NCBI RefSeq assembly: GCF_035918395.1
Contig: NZ_CP142362.1
Coordinates: 1,711,501-1,775,500, forward strand
Origin: Mycolicibacterium sp. ND9-15
GTDB taxonomy: Bacteria; Actinomycetota; Actinomycetes; Mycobacteriales; Mycobacteriaceae
Reading direction: 5' to 3'
Length of the DNA: 64,000 nt
Part shown: in pieces, positions 1 to 8,463 of the stretch
Position numbering within the stretch: the stretch's first letter is position 1
Layout: every line of letters begins with the position of its first letter
Position numbers and translations under genes: made by a program
The notes under the pieces: model-generated
Told to the model about the DNA's origin: nothing
Seen by the model: only the letters and a program-made list of their open reading frames with translations
Database searches by the model: none

Positions 1-24
1 GACTATCTATTGAGCCATCTTCCA

Positions 25-258
25 TTACTTCGAAAAGAGCTTGTAGTAGCTAATCTTGTAGTAGCTAATCTTGTAGTAGCTCATGGGAGACAGGTCTTCG
101 ATGTCGGCGACGCTGGATGCGGCAAGGAGCGCCTGTTTGGCGGCGATGTCAGACCGTAGCTTGGCCAGAATCATGGAGCGGTACTGCCCAGGCTTAAGGG
201 TGACGGACTCTTCGTCGTCTTTCGGCGCGGCCTTTATCTTGTCGTTCTCTGCAGTCAT
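25..258 (-). CDS. Small accessory protein of unknown function
   Basis: A 77-residue reading frame starting MTAEND, chosen over an ATG six codons upstream because a purine-rich AAGGGG stretch lies just before it. I do not recognise a family. The body is charged and helical-looking (LAKLRSDIAAKQALLAA). The last residues are a repeat of Y-Y-K-I-S generated by a 15-bp tandem repeat in the DNA, so the original C-terminus has probably been overwritten. It lies in the A+T-richer edge of what looks like an integrated element, next to an integrase remnant. It could be a cargo gene of that element or a chance frame. Confidence 0.35.
   Translation of the reverse strand: MTAENDKIKAAPKDDEESVTLKPGQYRSMILAKLRSDIAAKQALLAASSVADIEDLSPMSYYKISYYKISYYKLFSK
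40..84. repeat. 15-bp tandem repeat, three copies
   Basis: The unit CTTGTAGTAGCTAAT occurs at 40-54 and 55-69 exactly and at 70-84 with one change (CAT for AAT at the end). Read on the minus strand it encodes repeated Y-Y-K-I-S at the C-terminus of the small ORF. The length is a multiple of three, so copy-number change keeps the frame. Confidence 0.9.
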
Positions 259-563
259 GTAATCCCCTTTCAACACGACTGTGAGGCGGACTTAGAAGCT
301 GGCCAAGTCATACCAATAGCTGGCGTCCGCCGTAGAGAAATCAACGAATCGTTATTTTCGGCTGGGTCTCGAAATGGACTCCATATGAGACAGGTTCGCG
401 AAAACATCTGGCAGCACACGTTCCAGGTCAAGTCCAGACCGGGTTGTCTCAAAGTTCGTCTCAGGGACGATTTCTCATTTCACTCGTCTACGGGGCATGA
501 GTCATGCTGAGCAAGGCTGTGTAACCCAGGGCGCAGTGCAGGACTGGCTGAACCAACAGAACA

Positions 564-952
564 GTGACGGCCACGGGGACGTGGACAGACCCCGCTTTAT
601 CGGTGATCACTTTCAGGGCGATGGCCGAACACTGGATGTCTAGCAGAGCGACGAAAGCGCCCAAGACCGTGGCCGGGTGGAGAGGTGTGACGCCGTGCGG
701 GTACAAAATCTCTGCCACACGTGTGCGTCGCTCGCCATCAAGACGGGCGCAAACGCGAAGGTTGTTCAGAAGCTGATGAGCAAGACGGCGGTGTTGACGC
801 TGGACCGCTACGGGCATTTGTATCCGGATGATCTGGACGCTCTAGCGACCGCATTCGACGTTGCGGCGGAATCTACTGCGGGCAATCTGCGGACCATACG
901 ACCGCTCAAGACGGTGGCACATCCACCATCACCGCCTTCACCTACAAATTAA
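564..952 (+). pseudogene. Tyrosine recombinase (phage-type integrase) remnant
   Basis: Two pieces of an integrase lie in different frames. Around 610-680 there is a core-binding-domain-like stretch (MAEHWMSSRATKAPKTVAGW). From 677 a second frame carries the catalytic C-terminus: CHTCASLAIKTGAN, then VVQKLM, then LDRYGHLYPDDLDA with the nucleophilic tyrosine. A full integrase has about 370-400 residues, so most of the middle is deleted and the halves are out of frame. The box normally read as LRHT is LCHT here, so a catalytic arginine has also been lost. The stop codon at 950-952 abuts the 3' end of tRNA-Tyr, the usual position for an integrase beside its attachment site. Inactive. Confidence 0.8.
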
Positions 953-953
953 G

Positions 954-1039
954 TGGTGGCAGGTAGTGGATTCGAACCACTGTAGGCGTAAGCCGACGGA
1001 TTTACAGTCCGCTCCCATTGGCCGCTCGGGCAACCTGCC
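954..1039 (-). tRNA. tRNA-Tyr (anticodon GUA)
   Basis: On the minus strand the acceptor stem GGCAGGT (1039-1033) pairs with ACCTGCC (964-958), followed by discriminator A and an encoded CCA (956-954). The anticodon loop reads CTGTAAATC with anticodon GTA. The T arm contains GGTTCGAATCC. The length of 86 nt and the long variable arm fit a class II tyrosine tRNA. Its 3' end faces the integrase remnant and probably served as the attachment site of the element to the left. Confidence 0.97.
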
Positions 1040-1156
1040 TGGGTGCTGCACCTCCGGGTGACCCGGTTTGGTGCGATTAGCAGGGTACAACGAGGATGGG
1101 CTGAAGACGAAAACGGCACCAGACCATCAGCAGACCAACCAGGAGGAAAGAGTCCA

Positions 1157-1648
1157 ATGGCGGATTCATCGTTCGACGTCGTCAGCAAGGTCGACCGCCA
1201 GGAGGTGGACAACGCGCTGAACCAGGCCGCCAAGGAGCTGGCCACCCGGTTCGACTTCCGCGGCACCGACACGTCCATCGAGTGGCAGGGCGAGGAGACG
1301 GTCGTCATCACCAGTTCGACCGAGGAACGCGCCAAGGCCGCCGTCGACGTATTCAAGGAAAAGCTCGTCCGCCGCGACATCTCGATGAAGGCGTTCGACG
1401 CCGGCGACCCGCAGGCGTCGGGCAAGACCTACAAGGTCAGCGGCCAGATCAAGCAGGGCATCAGCAGCGAGCAGGCCAAGAAGATCACCAAGCTGATCCG
1501 CGACGAGGGCCCCAAGGGTGTCAAAGCGCAGATTCAGGGCGAGGAGATCCGCGTCAGCTCGAAGAAGCGCGACGACCTACAGGCGGTGATCGCGCTGCTC
1601 AAGGGCGCGGACCTCGACGTGGCGCTGCAGTTCGTCAACTACCGCTGA
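1157..1648 (+). CDS. YajQ family nucleotide-binding protein
   Basis: A 163-residue protein covering the whole family length, starting [20 protein letters not shown], the characteristic YajQ opening. The ATG at 1157 follows an AGGAGGAAAG ribosome site at 1141-1150; the frame is open further upstream, but without support. YajQ proteins have two ferredoxin-like domains in tandem and bind nucleic acid or nucleotides; members in other bacteria bind cyclic di-GMP and act as regulatory partners. Visible landmarks are the [12 protein letters not shown] segment and the C-terminal ALQFVNYR. It corresponds to Rv0566c by position. It is followed by a long inverted repeat and then an acyltransferase gene. 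The exact role in mycobacteria is not shown by the sequence. Confidence 0.93.
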   Translation: MADSSFDVVSKVDRQEVDNALNQAAKELATRFDFRGTDTSIEWQGEETVVITSSTEERAKAAVDVFKEKLVRRDISMKAFDAGDPQASGKTYKVSGQIKQGISSEQAKKITKLIRDEGPKGVKAQIQGEEIRVSSKKRDDLQAVIALLKGADLDVALQFVNYR

Positions 1649-1657
1649 CACCACGCC

Positions 1658-1721
1658 CGCCGATTTCTGCGTCGGGGTCGTGCTGCGCCGCGGGACAGCA
1701 GCCCTGGCGCAGAAATCGGCG
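1658..1721. repeat. Long inverted repeat downstream of yajQ
   Basis: Perfect 14-bp arms CGCCGATTTCTGCG (1658-1671) and CGCAGAAATCGGCG (1708-1721). The inner flanks TCGGGG/CCCTGG can also pair with G-U pairs, so the stem can extend by about six. There is no T-run, so this is either a mycobacterial-type terminator lacking a U tract or an extragenic palindromic element. Confidence 0.8.
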
Positions 1722-1787
1722 CGTGCTCCAACCGATTTCGGCCGTGTGGAATACCGTCGCACCAGGACGACCGGGTGCGAAGGAACG

Positions 1788-2591
1788 ATGAGCAACAAAG
1801 ATATCGACCGTTCAGAGCTCGCCAAGTGGGATCGGGGTTTCACCGCTTGGGCGACGCGACTGATGGCGCCGGTCATCAACCGGTACTTCCGCGCCGAGGT
1901 GCGCGGGCTGGAGAACTTCCCACCCACCGGCGGGGTGTTGGTGGTGTCCAATCACTCAGGCGGGATGCTGACGCCGGACGCACTCGTTCTCGTCCCGGCT
2001 TTCTACGACAGGTTCGGGTACGGCCGCCCGATGTACATGCTCGCCCACTACGGCGTGTTCTTCACCCCGCTTCGGGGTTACTTGAGCCGCTTCGGCGTCG
2101 TCCATGCCAACCGGGAAAATGCCGCCAAGGCGTTGCAGTCGCAAGCGGTCGTGTTGGTGTATCCAGGCGGAGACTACGACGCTTACCGACCGACCCTGAG
2201 CGCGAACGTGATCGACTTCGAAGGCCGCACCGGCTACGCCAGGCTCGCGATCGAAACCGGCGTGCCGATCGTTCCGGTGGTGTCGATCGGAGGTCAGGAG
2301 ACCCAACTGTTCCTGACCCGAGGCAATCGGCTGGCGAAGAGAATGGGCCTGCACCGGATCCGGCTGGACATCCTGCCGTTGAGCGCTGGTCTGCCCTTCG
2401 GAGTGACGACGTTCTTCCCGGCCAATATGCCGTTGCCCGCCAAGATCGTCGATCAGGTGCTCGAGCCGATCGACGTCAGGCAGTTCGGCGAGAACCCGGA
2501 TGTCCACGAGGTCGACGCACACGTCCGGTCCGTCATGCAGGCGGCGCTGGACCGCCTCGCAAAGGAGCGACGGTTCCCGCTGCTGGGCTGA
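1788..2591 (+). CDS. Lysophospholipid acyltransferase family protein (PlsC/DGAT2-like)
   Basis: A 267-residue protein. The start ATG at 1788 follows GAAGGA; upstream codons in the same frame lie in the inverted repeat and are unlikely to be translated. LPLAT-fold enzymes move acyl groups from acyl-CoA or acyl-ACP to glycerolipids at the inner membrane face. The acceptor motif region is VVSNHSGGMLTPDA (catalytic His, more distant Asp than the classic HX4D). The second block is VYPGGDYDAYRP, typical of the DGAT2-like branch, followed by PIVPVVSIGGQET. There is one weak hydrophobic stretch and no signal peptide. It lies 53 bases upstream of gpsA, which makes glycerol 3-phosphate, so a shared role in phospholipid or triacylglycerol synthesis is a reasonable inference. 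The substrate is unknown. Confidence 0.85.
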   Translation: MSNKDIDRSELAKWDRGFTAWATRLMAPVINRYFRAEVRGLENFPPTGGVLVVSNHSGGMLTPDALVLVPAFYDRFGYGRPMYMLAHYGVFFTPLRGYLSRFGVVHANRENAAKALQSQAVVLVYPGGDYDAYRPTLSANVIDFEGRTGYARLAIETGVPIVPVVSIGGQETQLFLTRGNRLAKRMGLHRIRLDILPLSAGLPFGVTTFFPANMPLPAKIVDQVLEPIDVRQFGENPDVHEVDAHVRSVMQAALDRLAKERRFPLLG

Positions 2592-2644
2592 CCTGGTACA
2601 CGAAATGGCCCTGAACATCAGCCGCCGGACCTACCCTGATCGGC

Positions 2645-3670
2645 ATGGCACCTGTACAGCGTGAACCCGAAGTCGTTGTCCTCGGTGGAGGTTCCTGGGG
2701 CACCACCGTGGCGTCCATCTGCGCCCGCCGCGGGCCGACGCTGCAGTGGGTGCGTTCGGAGGAGACCGCCAAGGACATCAACGACAACCACCGCAACTCG
2801 AAGTACCTCGGCGATGAGGTCGCGCTGCCGGAGAGCCTGAAGGCAACGACGGACTTCTCCCAGGCGGCCACGGCCGCCGACGTGATCGTCATGGGGGTGC
2901 CGTCGCATGGCTTCCGCGGCGTGCTCACCGAACTGGCCAAGGAGTTGCGGCCGTGGGTGCCGGTGGTGTCGCTGGTGAAGGGCCTCGAACAGGGCACCAA
3001 CTACCGGATGAGCCAGATCGTCGCCGAGGTGCTTCCCGGGCATCCGGCCGGAATCCTGGCCGGGCCGAACATCGCGCGCGAGGTGGCCGAGGGGTACGCC
3101 GCCGCGGCGGTGCTCGCGATGCCCGACCAGTCCCTCGCGGCGGACTTGGCGGGGTTGTTCCGCACCAAGCGCTTTCGCACTTACACCACCGATGACGTCG
3201 TCGGTGTCGAGATGGCCGGCGCGTTGAAGAACGTCTACGCGATCGCGGTTGGCATGGGTTATTCGCTCGGTATCGGCGAGAACACGCGCGCCATGGTGAT
3301 GGCCCGCGCGATCCGCGAGATGTCCAAGCTCGGCGAGGCGTGCGGCGGGCACCGCGACACGTTCGCGGGCCTGGCGGGCATCGGCGACCTGATCGTCACG
3401 TGCACCAGCCAGCGCAGCCGCAACCGTCACGTGGGCGAGCAGTTGGGGGCGGGCAAGCCGATCGATGAGATCATCGCGTCGATGAACCAGGTCGCCGAGG
3501 GCGTCAAGGCCGCGAGCGTGATCATGGAATTCGCCGACCAGTACGGCATTTCGATGCCGATCGCACGCGAGGTCGACGCCGTGGTCAACCACGGCTCCAG
3601 CGTCGAAGAGGCCTACCGCGGCCTGATGGTCGAGAAGCCCGGCCACGAGGTGCACGGCGCCGGTTTCTAG
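2645..3670 (+). CDS. gpsA: NAD(P)-dependent glycerol-3-phosphate dehydrogenase
   Basis: A 341-residue enzyme, normal for the family. It reduces dihydroxyacetone phosphate to sn-glycerol 3-phosphate in the cytosol, the backbone of phospholipids. The Rossmann motif VVLGGGSWGTT is at residues 11-21. The conserved GPNIAREVAEG block starts near 140, and the catalytic lysine is in GALKNVYA (Lys195). The C-terminal helical domain contains the GLAGIGDLIVTCTS signature. The ATG at 2645 places the dinucleotide motif at the usual distance from the N-terminus. It follows the acyltransferase on the same strand. By position it matches Rv0564c (gpdA1). Confidence 0.96.
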   Translation: MAPVQREPEVVVLGGGSWGTTVASICARRGPTLQWVRSEETAKDINDNHRNSKYLGDEVALPESLKATTDFSQAATAADVIVMGVPSHGFRGVLTELAKELRPWVPVVSLVKGLEQGTNYRMSQIVAEVLPGHPAGILAGPNIAREVAEGYAAAAVLAMPDQSLAADLAGLFRTKRFRTYTTDDVVGVEMAGALKNVYAIAVGMGYSLGIGENTRAMVMARAIREMSKLGEACGGHRDTFAGLAGIGDLIVTCTSQRSRNRHVGEQLGAGKPIDEIIASMNQVAEGVKAASVIMEFADQYGISMPIAREVDAVVNHGSSVEEAYRGLMVEKPGHEVHGAGF

Positions 3671-3718
3671 GCCGTTTTCCTTCCCGCCGAGCGCACGGTT
3701 GGGTCTTCGTCGCGAGCG

Positions 3719-4261
3719 TCAGTTGAAGAAGGGATTCGTGCCCTCGGGCCGATCCAGCATTGGATCCCTGCCGTCGTTGATGATGTAGCTGCCCGCAGGG
3801 GTCAGCACGAAGCCCGACTGATTGCGGCTGTCCGAGCACGTCGTCACGCCGCCCTCGCTGCCGCAGCTGACGGTTTGGAAGCTGATCCGCGAGCCTTCCG
3901 GAAGCGACTTGACCTCGCCGGCGCTTGCGAACACATCGGCCGTCGTCGCGGAGAACTGCGGCGCGCCAGGGCCGCCGCTGACGAAGTTCGCGCCGTCCGG
4001 CGCCCCCGGGATCGCACCGCTACAGCCATACCCGCCATTGCGTTGCAGCGCGCAGGTCAGCCCGTCCGGCGTCCGGAACGCATACCAGTTGCCGTCCAAC
4101 ACCGCGAAGTCCGACAGCTTCACCGGCGGGAGCGCGTTGACGTTCGGCGGCGGCGGCGTCGGCGGCTCCGGCGGCTGTGCCGCAGCGATTCCCGCCACGC
4201 CGATCAGGCCCGCGCCCGCAGAGCCGACGACACCGATCAGCACCCTCTTCAGCACGCTCAC
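3719..4261 (-). CDS. Exported protein of unknown function
   Basis: A 180-residue protein with a clear Sec signal: MSVLKRVLIG, a hydrophobic core rich in G/V/A, and a probable signal peptidase cleavage after AAAQ near residue 30. A proline-rich linker (PPEPPTPPPP) follows, then a compact globular part with four cysteines (TCALQRNGGYGCSG and VSCGSEGGVTTCSD), which suggests two disulphides in the cell envelope. The phrase NWYAFRTPDGLTC resembles short mycobacterial secreted proteins that I cannot assign to a named family. It is convergent with gpsA. No partner gene is evident. Confidence 0.8.
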   Translation of the reverse strand: MSVLKRVLIGVVGSAGAGLIGVAGIAAAQPPEPPTPPPPNVNALPPVKLSDFAVLDGNWYAFRTPDGLTCALQRNGGYGCSGAIPGAPDGANFVSGGPGAPQFSATTADVFASAGEVKSLPEGSRISFQTVSCGSEGGVTTCSDSRNQSGFVLTPAGSYIINDGRDPMLDRPEGTNPFFN

Positions 4262-4431
4262 ACCCTAAGGGGTGCGACTGGGACTCGCAGCATACGAATC
4301 ACATCGGTGCCGGTCTGGCGAGTGTTACCCCACGTCGCCCGGCTGGACCTGACATCCACGTGCGGGGTGGCGGAAATCGCGGATTCGGCCGACGCTGAAT
4401 ACCAACCGAAACTCACAAAAGGAGCGTTTCG

Positions 4432-4938
4432 ATGCCCAACCTTTCGTCGCTGTTCCGCGGAGCATCGGACTCCTTGTCGGAAGCAGGAGCCAAGCTGTTG
4501 AGGTCACGTCGGCTGATGCGCGCGCCCATCTGGCTGTACCGGGCGCGACTCGGATTTGTCCTCGGCTCGCGGATCTTGCTGCTTGAGCACATCGGGCGGA
4601 AGTCAGGGCGTATCCGGCGGGTAGCCCTCGAAGTGATCGATCACCCCGACCCGGATACGTACGTCGTGGCCTCGGGCTTCGGTACCCGCGCTCAGTGGTT
4701 CAAGAACCTCCAGGCCGATCCACACGTCAAGGTGTCGGTGGGCACCCGGGTGTCGAGACCCGCGATGGCCCGCACCCTCAGCACGAGCGAAGCCGATGCG
4801 GCACTACGGCGCTATGTCGATCGGCACCGCCGGGCATGGAAGACGATGAAGCCTGTCCTGGAATCGACCCTGGGCGTACCGGTCGAGACCACGAACACCG
4901 CCCTACCGATGGTCGAACTGCGTCTGACAGCCGGCTGA
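4432..4938 (+). CDS. Deazaflavin (F420)-dependent nitroreductase family protein
   Basis: A 168-residue protein of the Ddn/DUF385 split-barrel family, which uses F420H2 to reduce quinones or nitro compounds. The start ATG follows AAAAGGAGCG. Family landmarks are LLEHIGRKSGRIRR (the strand-turn that holds the cofactor phosphate), then VVASGFGTRAQWFKNLQADP and VSVGTR. The N-terminal helix is amphipathic, as in membrane-associated Ddn. It stands alone between an exported protein and htpX and is more divergent than the two Ddn-like genes next to menB in this window. The substrate cannot be read from sequence. Confidence 0.88.
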   Translation: MPNLSSLFRGASDSLSEAGAKLLRSRRLMRAPIWLYRARLGFVLGSRILLLEHIGRKSGRIRRVALEVIDHPDPDTYVVASGFGTRAQWFKNLQADPHVKVSVGTRVSRPAMARTLSTSEADAALRRYVDRHRRAWKTMKPVLESTLGVPVETTNTALPMVELRLTAG

Positions 4939-4954
4939 TTCAATGCATCTGCGC

Positions 4955-5011
4955 CGAGCGCTCACCTAGGTACGGTTGCGAGGCCGCAGACCGTACCGGG
5001 ATGAGCGCTCG
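4955..5011. terminator. Bipartite hairpin between convergent genes
   Basis: Outer arms CGAGCGCTCA (4955-4964) and TGAGCGCTCG (5002-5011) are perfect, as are the inner arms GGTACGGT (4969-4976) and ACCGTACC (4990-4997). It lies between the convergent Ddn-like gene and htpX, so it can serve both as a terminator. No T-run follows on either side. Confidence 0.65.
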
Positions 5012-5030
5012 CGGCTAAAGGGGCAAGGGG

Positions 5031-5924
5031 TCAGTAGTAACCCGGGCCTTCCCGATGTCCAGGGCCGGCCATTGCCTCCAGGCGCGCGATCCGCTCCGCC
5101 ATCGGCGGGTGAGTCGAGAACAGCTTGCCGATCTTCTCCCCGGCGCGGAACGGGTTGGCGATCATCAGGTGCGCCTGGTCGGCCAGCTTGGGGTCTGGCG
5201 GCAGCGGCGCCTGCTCGACGCCGGCGCTGATCTTGCGCAGCGCACTGGCCAACGCCAGCGGATCACCGGTCAGCTCCGCACCCGACTGGTCGGCCTGGTA
5301 CTCGCGCGACCGCGACACGGCCATCCGGATCACCATCGCCGCGATCGGGCCGAGCAGTGAAACCAACAGAATCGCAAAGGGATTGGCCCCACCGTCGCGG
5401 TTCCCGCCGAACAGCGACGCGAAATAGGCCAGGTTGGCCAGCGCGGTGATCACCGCGGCCATCGCGCCGGCGACGCTCGAGATCAAGATGTCGCGGTTGT
5501 ACACGTGCGACAGTTCGTGGCCGAGCACGGCACGCAACTCGCGTTCGTTGAGGATCTGCAGGATGCCCGTCGTACAGCAGACCGCGGCGTTGCGCGGGTT
5601 GCGCCCCGTCGCGAACGCGTTCGGTGCGGCGGTGTCGCTGATGTACAGCCGCGGCATCGGCTGACGGGCGGTCGTCGCCAACTCGCGCACGATCCGGTAC
5701 ATCACCGGCGCCTGCATCTCGGTGACCGGTTGGGCGTGCATCGCCCGAAGCGCCAGCTTGTCACTGTTGAAGTAAACGTAGGCGTTCATGCCGACGGCGA
5801 ACAGGACCGCGAGCCCGATGAGCGCCGTGTTGCGAAACAGCGCCGCGATGAACACGATCAGCGCCGAAAACCCGACCAGCAGAGCGACCGTCTTGGCGGT
5901 GTTCGCGTGCGGATGCCAGCTCAT
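5031..5924 (-). CDS. htpX: Membrane zinc metalloprotease HtpX
   Basis: A 297-residue M48 peptidase that degrades misfolded membrane proteins from the cytoplasmic side. There are two N-terminal membrane segments (about residues 12-30 and 34-52), the zinc motif HELSH at 136-140, and two further hydrophobic segments after it. The third zinc ligand is the glutamate in [13 protein letters not shown]. The C-terminal [17 protein letters not shown] is characteristic. The ATG start gives the usual length. It corresponds to Rv0563 and lies just downstream of grcC1 on the same strand (67-base gap). Confidence 0.96.
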   Translation of the reverse strand: MSWHPHANTAKTVALLVGFSALIVFIAALFRNTALIGLAVLFAVGMNAYVYFNSDKLALRAMHAQPVTEMQAPVMYRIVRELATTARQPMPRLYISDTAAPNAFATGRNPRNAAVCCTTGILQILNERELRAVLGHELSHVYNRDILISSVAGAMAAVITALANLAYFASLFGGNRDGGANPFAILLVSLLGPIAAMVIRMAVSRSREYQADQSGAELTGDPLALASALRKISAGVEQAPLPPDPKLADQAHLMIANPFRAGEKIGKLFSTHPPMAERIARLEAMAGPGHREGPGYY

Positions 5925-5991
5925 CGCTTCCTCCTTCGGACCAGAGACTCCGCTGACTCAACGCTTAGCCGGGCTCTGCAAGTTCCGCCGC

Positions 5992-6999
5992 TCAGCCGTG
6001 CCGGTTCACCGTGTAATCCACCAGCGTCGCCAGGGCCTGCCGGCCCGGTCCCTCGGGCAGATAGGCGAGTTCCTCGCGGGCCTGCACCGCATACTGCGCG
6101 ACGGTCTGCTTGGCCTTCACCATGCCCGGCGAGGCACGCAGCAACCCCAGTGCCTCGACCACGTCGTCGTCGTTTTCCACCGGTCCGCTCAGCAGCTCAC
6201 GCAACCGGTCGGCGTCGGCGCCGCTCTCGCGCAGGGCGTAGAGCACGGGCAACGTGTGCACCCCTTCGCGCAGGTCGGTGCCGGGCACCTTGCCGGACTC
6301 CTCCGGGTCGCTGTCGATGTCGATGATGTCGTCGCTGATCTGGAAGGCCGTGCCGACGATGCCGCCAAGCCGGCTCAACCGCTCGACCTGCTCCTCGTCG
6401 GCGCCGGAGAACGTCGCCCCGAACCGTCCGGACGCCGCGATCAGGCACGCGGTCTTCTCGTAGACGACCTTGAGGTAGTGCTCGACGGAGTCGACGTGTT
6501 CGGCGGCGCCGCGGGTCTCCCGCATCTGTCCCGTCACCAGTTGGGCGAACGTGTCGGAGATGATCCGCACCGCCTCCGGCCCGAGCATGCTGACGAGGCG
6601 CGACGCGGTCGCAAACAGGTAGTCGCCCGCCAGGATCGCGATGTTGTTGCCCCATCGGGCGTTGGCGCTGTCGGCGCCGCGGCGGACCTGCGCCTCGTCC
6701 ATCACGTCGTCGTGGTACAGCGTCGCCAGGTGCACCAACTCGATGACCGCGCCCGCGACGGTGACCTGCCAGGCGTCCGGGTCCGGACCCAGCCGGGCGG
6801 AGAGGACGGTGAACAGCGGACGGAATCGCTTGCCGCCGGCCTGGAACAGGTGTTGCACCGCCTCGGCCATCAACTCGTCGGCTTTGCCCAGCTCAGTGGC
6901 CATCACGTCTTCGATGCGGGCCACTCCGTCGCGCACGTCCTGCGCAAAGTCGGGGTTTCCGAAGTCAACCCCGGCCACCACCGTCGCTGGCGTCCTCAC
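5992..6999 (-). CDS. grcC1: Polyprenyl diphosphate synthase for the menaquinone side chain
   Basis: A 335-residue all-trans prenyl transferase. It condenses isopentenyl diphosphate onto an allylic primer to make the long chain used for menaquinone. The first aspartate-rich motif DDVMD is at residues 97-101; the second, DDIIDID, is near 225. The GTG at 6999 was chosen because the frame is open far upstream but only this start gives the family N-terminus; it lies 21 bases from the divergent menJ start, so the two share one promoter region. The pairing of chain synthesis with chain reduction supports a menaquinone role. It corresponds to Rv0562. Confidence 0.92.
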   Translation of the reverse strand: MRTPATVVAGVDFGNPDFAQDVRDGVARIEDVMATELGKADELMAEAVQHLFQAGGKRFRPLFTVLSARLGPDPDAWQVTVAGAVIELVHLATLYHDDVMDEAQVRRGADSANARWGNNIAILAGDYLFATASRLVSMLGPEAVRIISDTFAQLVTGQMRETRGAAEHVDSVEHYLKVVYEKTACLIAASGRFGATFSGADEEQVERLSRLGGIVGTAFQISDDIIDIDSDPEESGKVPGTDLREGVHTLPVLYALRESGADADRLRELLSGPVENDDDVVEALGLLRASPGMVKAKQTVAQYAVQAREELAYLPEGPGRQALATLVDYTVNRHG

Positions 7000-7020
7000 C
7001 CTGCCAACATACTGGGAACC

Positions 7021-8241
7021 ATGAGCACAGCGGCTGACGTGGTCGTCGTAGGCGCCGGACCTGCGGGTTCGGCCGCCGCCGCCTGGGCTGCGCGCCGCGG
7101 CCGGGAGGTCCTGGTCATCGACTCGGCCCAGTTCCCCCGCGACAAGGCCTGCGGCGACGGGCTCACCCCGCGCGCGGTGCTGGAAATGCAGCGGCTCGGC
7201 CTCGGTCCGTGGCTGGCCGCTCGGGTGCAGCATCGGGGCCTGCGGATGTCCGGGTTCGGCGCGGACGTCGAAATCGAGTGGCCGGGTCCGTCGTTCCCGT
7301 CGACGTCGAGCGCGGTCCCCCGCACCGAGCTCGACGACCGCATCCGCATGGTGGCCGCCGACGAGGGTGCCAAGATGATGCTCGGCGTCAAAGCCGCTGA
7401 TGTGCGCCATGGTTCGTCGGGCCGCGTCGAGGCGGTGGTGCTGGACTCGGGAGCCGAGATCGGATGCCGCGAGCTGATCGTCGCCGACGGTGCTCGGTCG
7501 ACATTGGGCCGCGTACTCGGGCGCGAGTGGCATAAGGAGACGGTGTACGGCGTGGCGATCCGCGGCTACATCGCCACGCCGCGGGCCGGCGAACCGTGGA
7601 TCACGTCGCACCTGGAACTGCGCTCGCCGGAGGGCAAGGTGCTGCCCGGATACGGCTGGATCTTCCCGCTCGGCAACGGCGAGGTGAACATCGGCGTCGG
7701 GGCGCTCGCCACGACGAAGCGGCCGGCCCACGCGGCGCTGCGGCCATTGATGTCCTATTACGCCGGGCTGCGGCGGGAAGAGTGGGGATTCGTCGGTGAG
7801 CCGCGCGCAGCGCTGTCGGCGCTGTTACCGATGGGCGGCGCGGTGTCAGGCGTCGCCGGCCCGAACTGGATGCTGATCGGCGACGCCGCCGCCTGCGTCA
7901 ACCCGCTGAACGGCGAGGGCATCGACTACGGGCTCCAGACCGGTCGGCTGGCCGCGGAACTGCTGGGCAGCGGTGACCTGAGTGCGGCCTGGCCTGCGGT
8001 GCTGTCGGCGAACTACGCGCGCGGGTTCTCGGTCGCTCGGCGGCTTGCGCTGCTGCTGACCGTTCCGCGGTTCCTGCCTGCGTCGGGACCTGTTGCGATG
8101 CGGTCGGCTTTCCTGATGAACATCGCGGTGCGGGTGATGGGCAATCTCGTCACCGACGAGGACGAGGACTGGATCGCCCGGGTCTGGCGCGGCGCCGGTC
8201 GGCTGTCGCGGCGCATCGACGAGCGCGAGCCGTTCAGTTAG
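7021..8241 (+). CDS. menJ: Menaquinone reductase MenJ (geranylgeranyl reductase family)
   Basis: A 406-residue FAD enzyme. MenJ saturates the beta-isoprene unit of menaquinone-9, giving the MK-9(II-H2) typical of mycobacteria. The FAD-binding motif VVGAGPAGSAAAAW starts at residue 10. The family box RDKACGDGLTPRA follows at about 40-52, and the second FAD contact LIGDAAACVNPLNGEG is near 283. The C-terminal part is hydrophobic in patches, which fits membrane association. The ATG at 7021 lies 21 bases from the divergent grcC1 start. It corresponds to Rv0561c. Confidence 0.93.
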   Translation: MSTAADVVVVGAGPAGSAAAAWAARRGREVLVIDSAQFPRDKACGDGLTPRAVLEMQRLGLGPWLAARVQHRGLRMSGFGADVEIEWPGPSFPSTSSAVPRTELDDRIRMVAADEGAKMMLGVKAADVRHGSSGRVEAVVLDSGAEIGCRELIVADGARSTLGRVLGREWHKETVYGVAIRGYIATPRAGEPWITSHLELRSPEGKVLPGYGWIFPLGNGEVNIGVGALATTKRPAHAALRPLMSYYAGLRREEWGFVGEPRAALSALLPMGGAVSGVAGPNWMLIGDAAACVNPLNGEGIDYGLQTGRLAAELLGSGDLSAAWPAVLSANYARGFSVARRLALLLTVPRFLPASGPVAMRSAFLMNIAVRVMGNLVTDEDEDWIARVWRGAGRLSRRIDEREPFS

Positions 8242-8443
8242 TCCGGTTGTTCGACGTGGTGGAAGCCGTGAGGCCCAACGCGATGAGGACGTCCGCCGCG
8301 GTGATGAACAGCCCGATCCAGTACGCCCAACGGACGGTGGGATCCGGTTGGGAGGCGAAGTACATGATCAAAAAGATCGGCCCGACGATGCCGAACACGA
8401 ACATCATCGCCTGAAACATCAGGTACCGCTTGAACGTCTCCAT
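8234..8443 (-). CDS. Small two-helix membrane protein
   Basis: A 69-residue protein with two membrane segments (MMFVFGIVGPIFLIMYF and WAYWIGLFITAADVLIALGL) joined by a short polar turn. The C-terminal tail is polar and ends TSNNRTN. The end overlaps the last 8 bases of menJ on the opposite strand. No family recognised. The start lies 20 bases from the divergent next gene, implying a shared promoter region. Confidence 0.7.
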   Translation of the reverse strand: METFKRYLMFQAMMFVFGIVGPIFLIMYFASQPDPTVRWAYWIGLFITAADVLIALGLTASTTSNNRTN

Positions 8444-8463
8444 TTGGGGGCAGAATATCGCGC

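Noticed and set aside
270-452. 60-codon frame on the minus strand in the left-edge region
   Set aside because: No ribosome site, no recognisable sequence, and it covers the region between island ORF and integrase relic; treated as chance.
1043-1156. Upstream extension of the YajQ gene and of the tRNA flank ORFs
   Set aside because: The ATG at 1157 has a perfect ribosome site and the family N-terminus; the upstream codons overlap the tRNA edge.
3671-3718. Possible hairpin between gpsA and the exported protein
   Set aside because: Similar GAGCGCAC/GCGAGCGT words occur, but they do not pair over more than a few bases.
5788-7020. Long plus-strand open frame leading into menJ (would give 817 residues)
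   Set aside because: It is antisense to grcC1 and part of htpX; high G+C makes such frames common. Only the part from 7021 matches a protein family.
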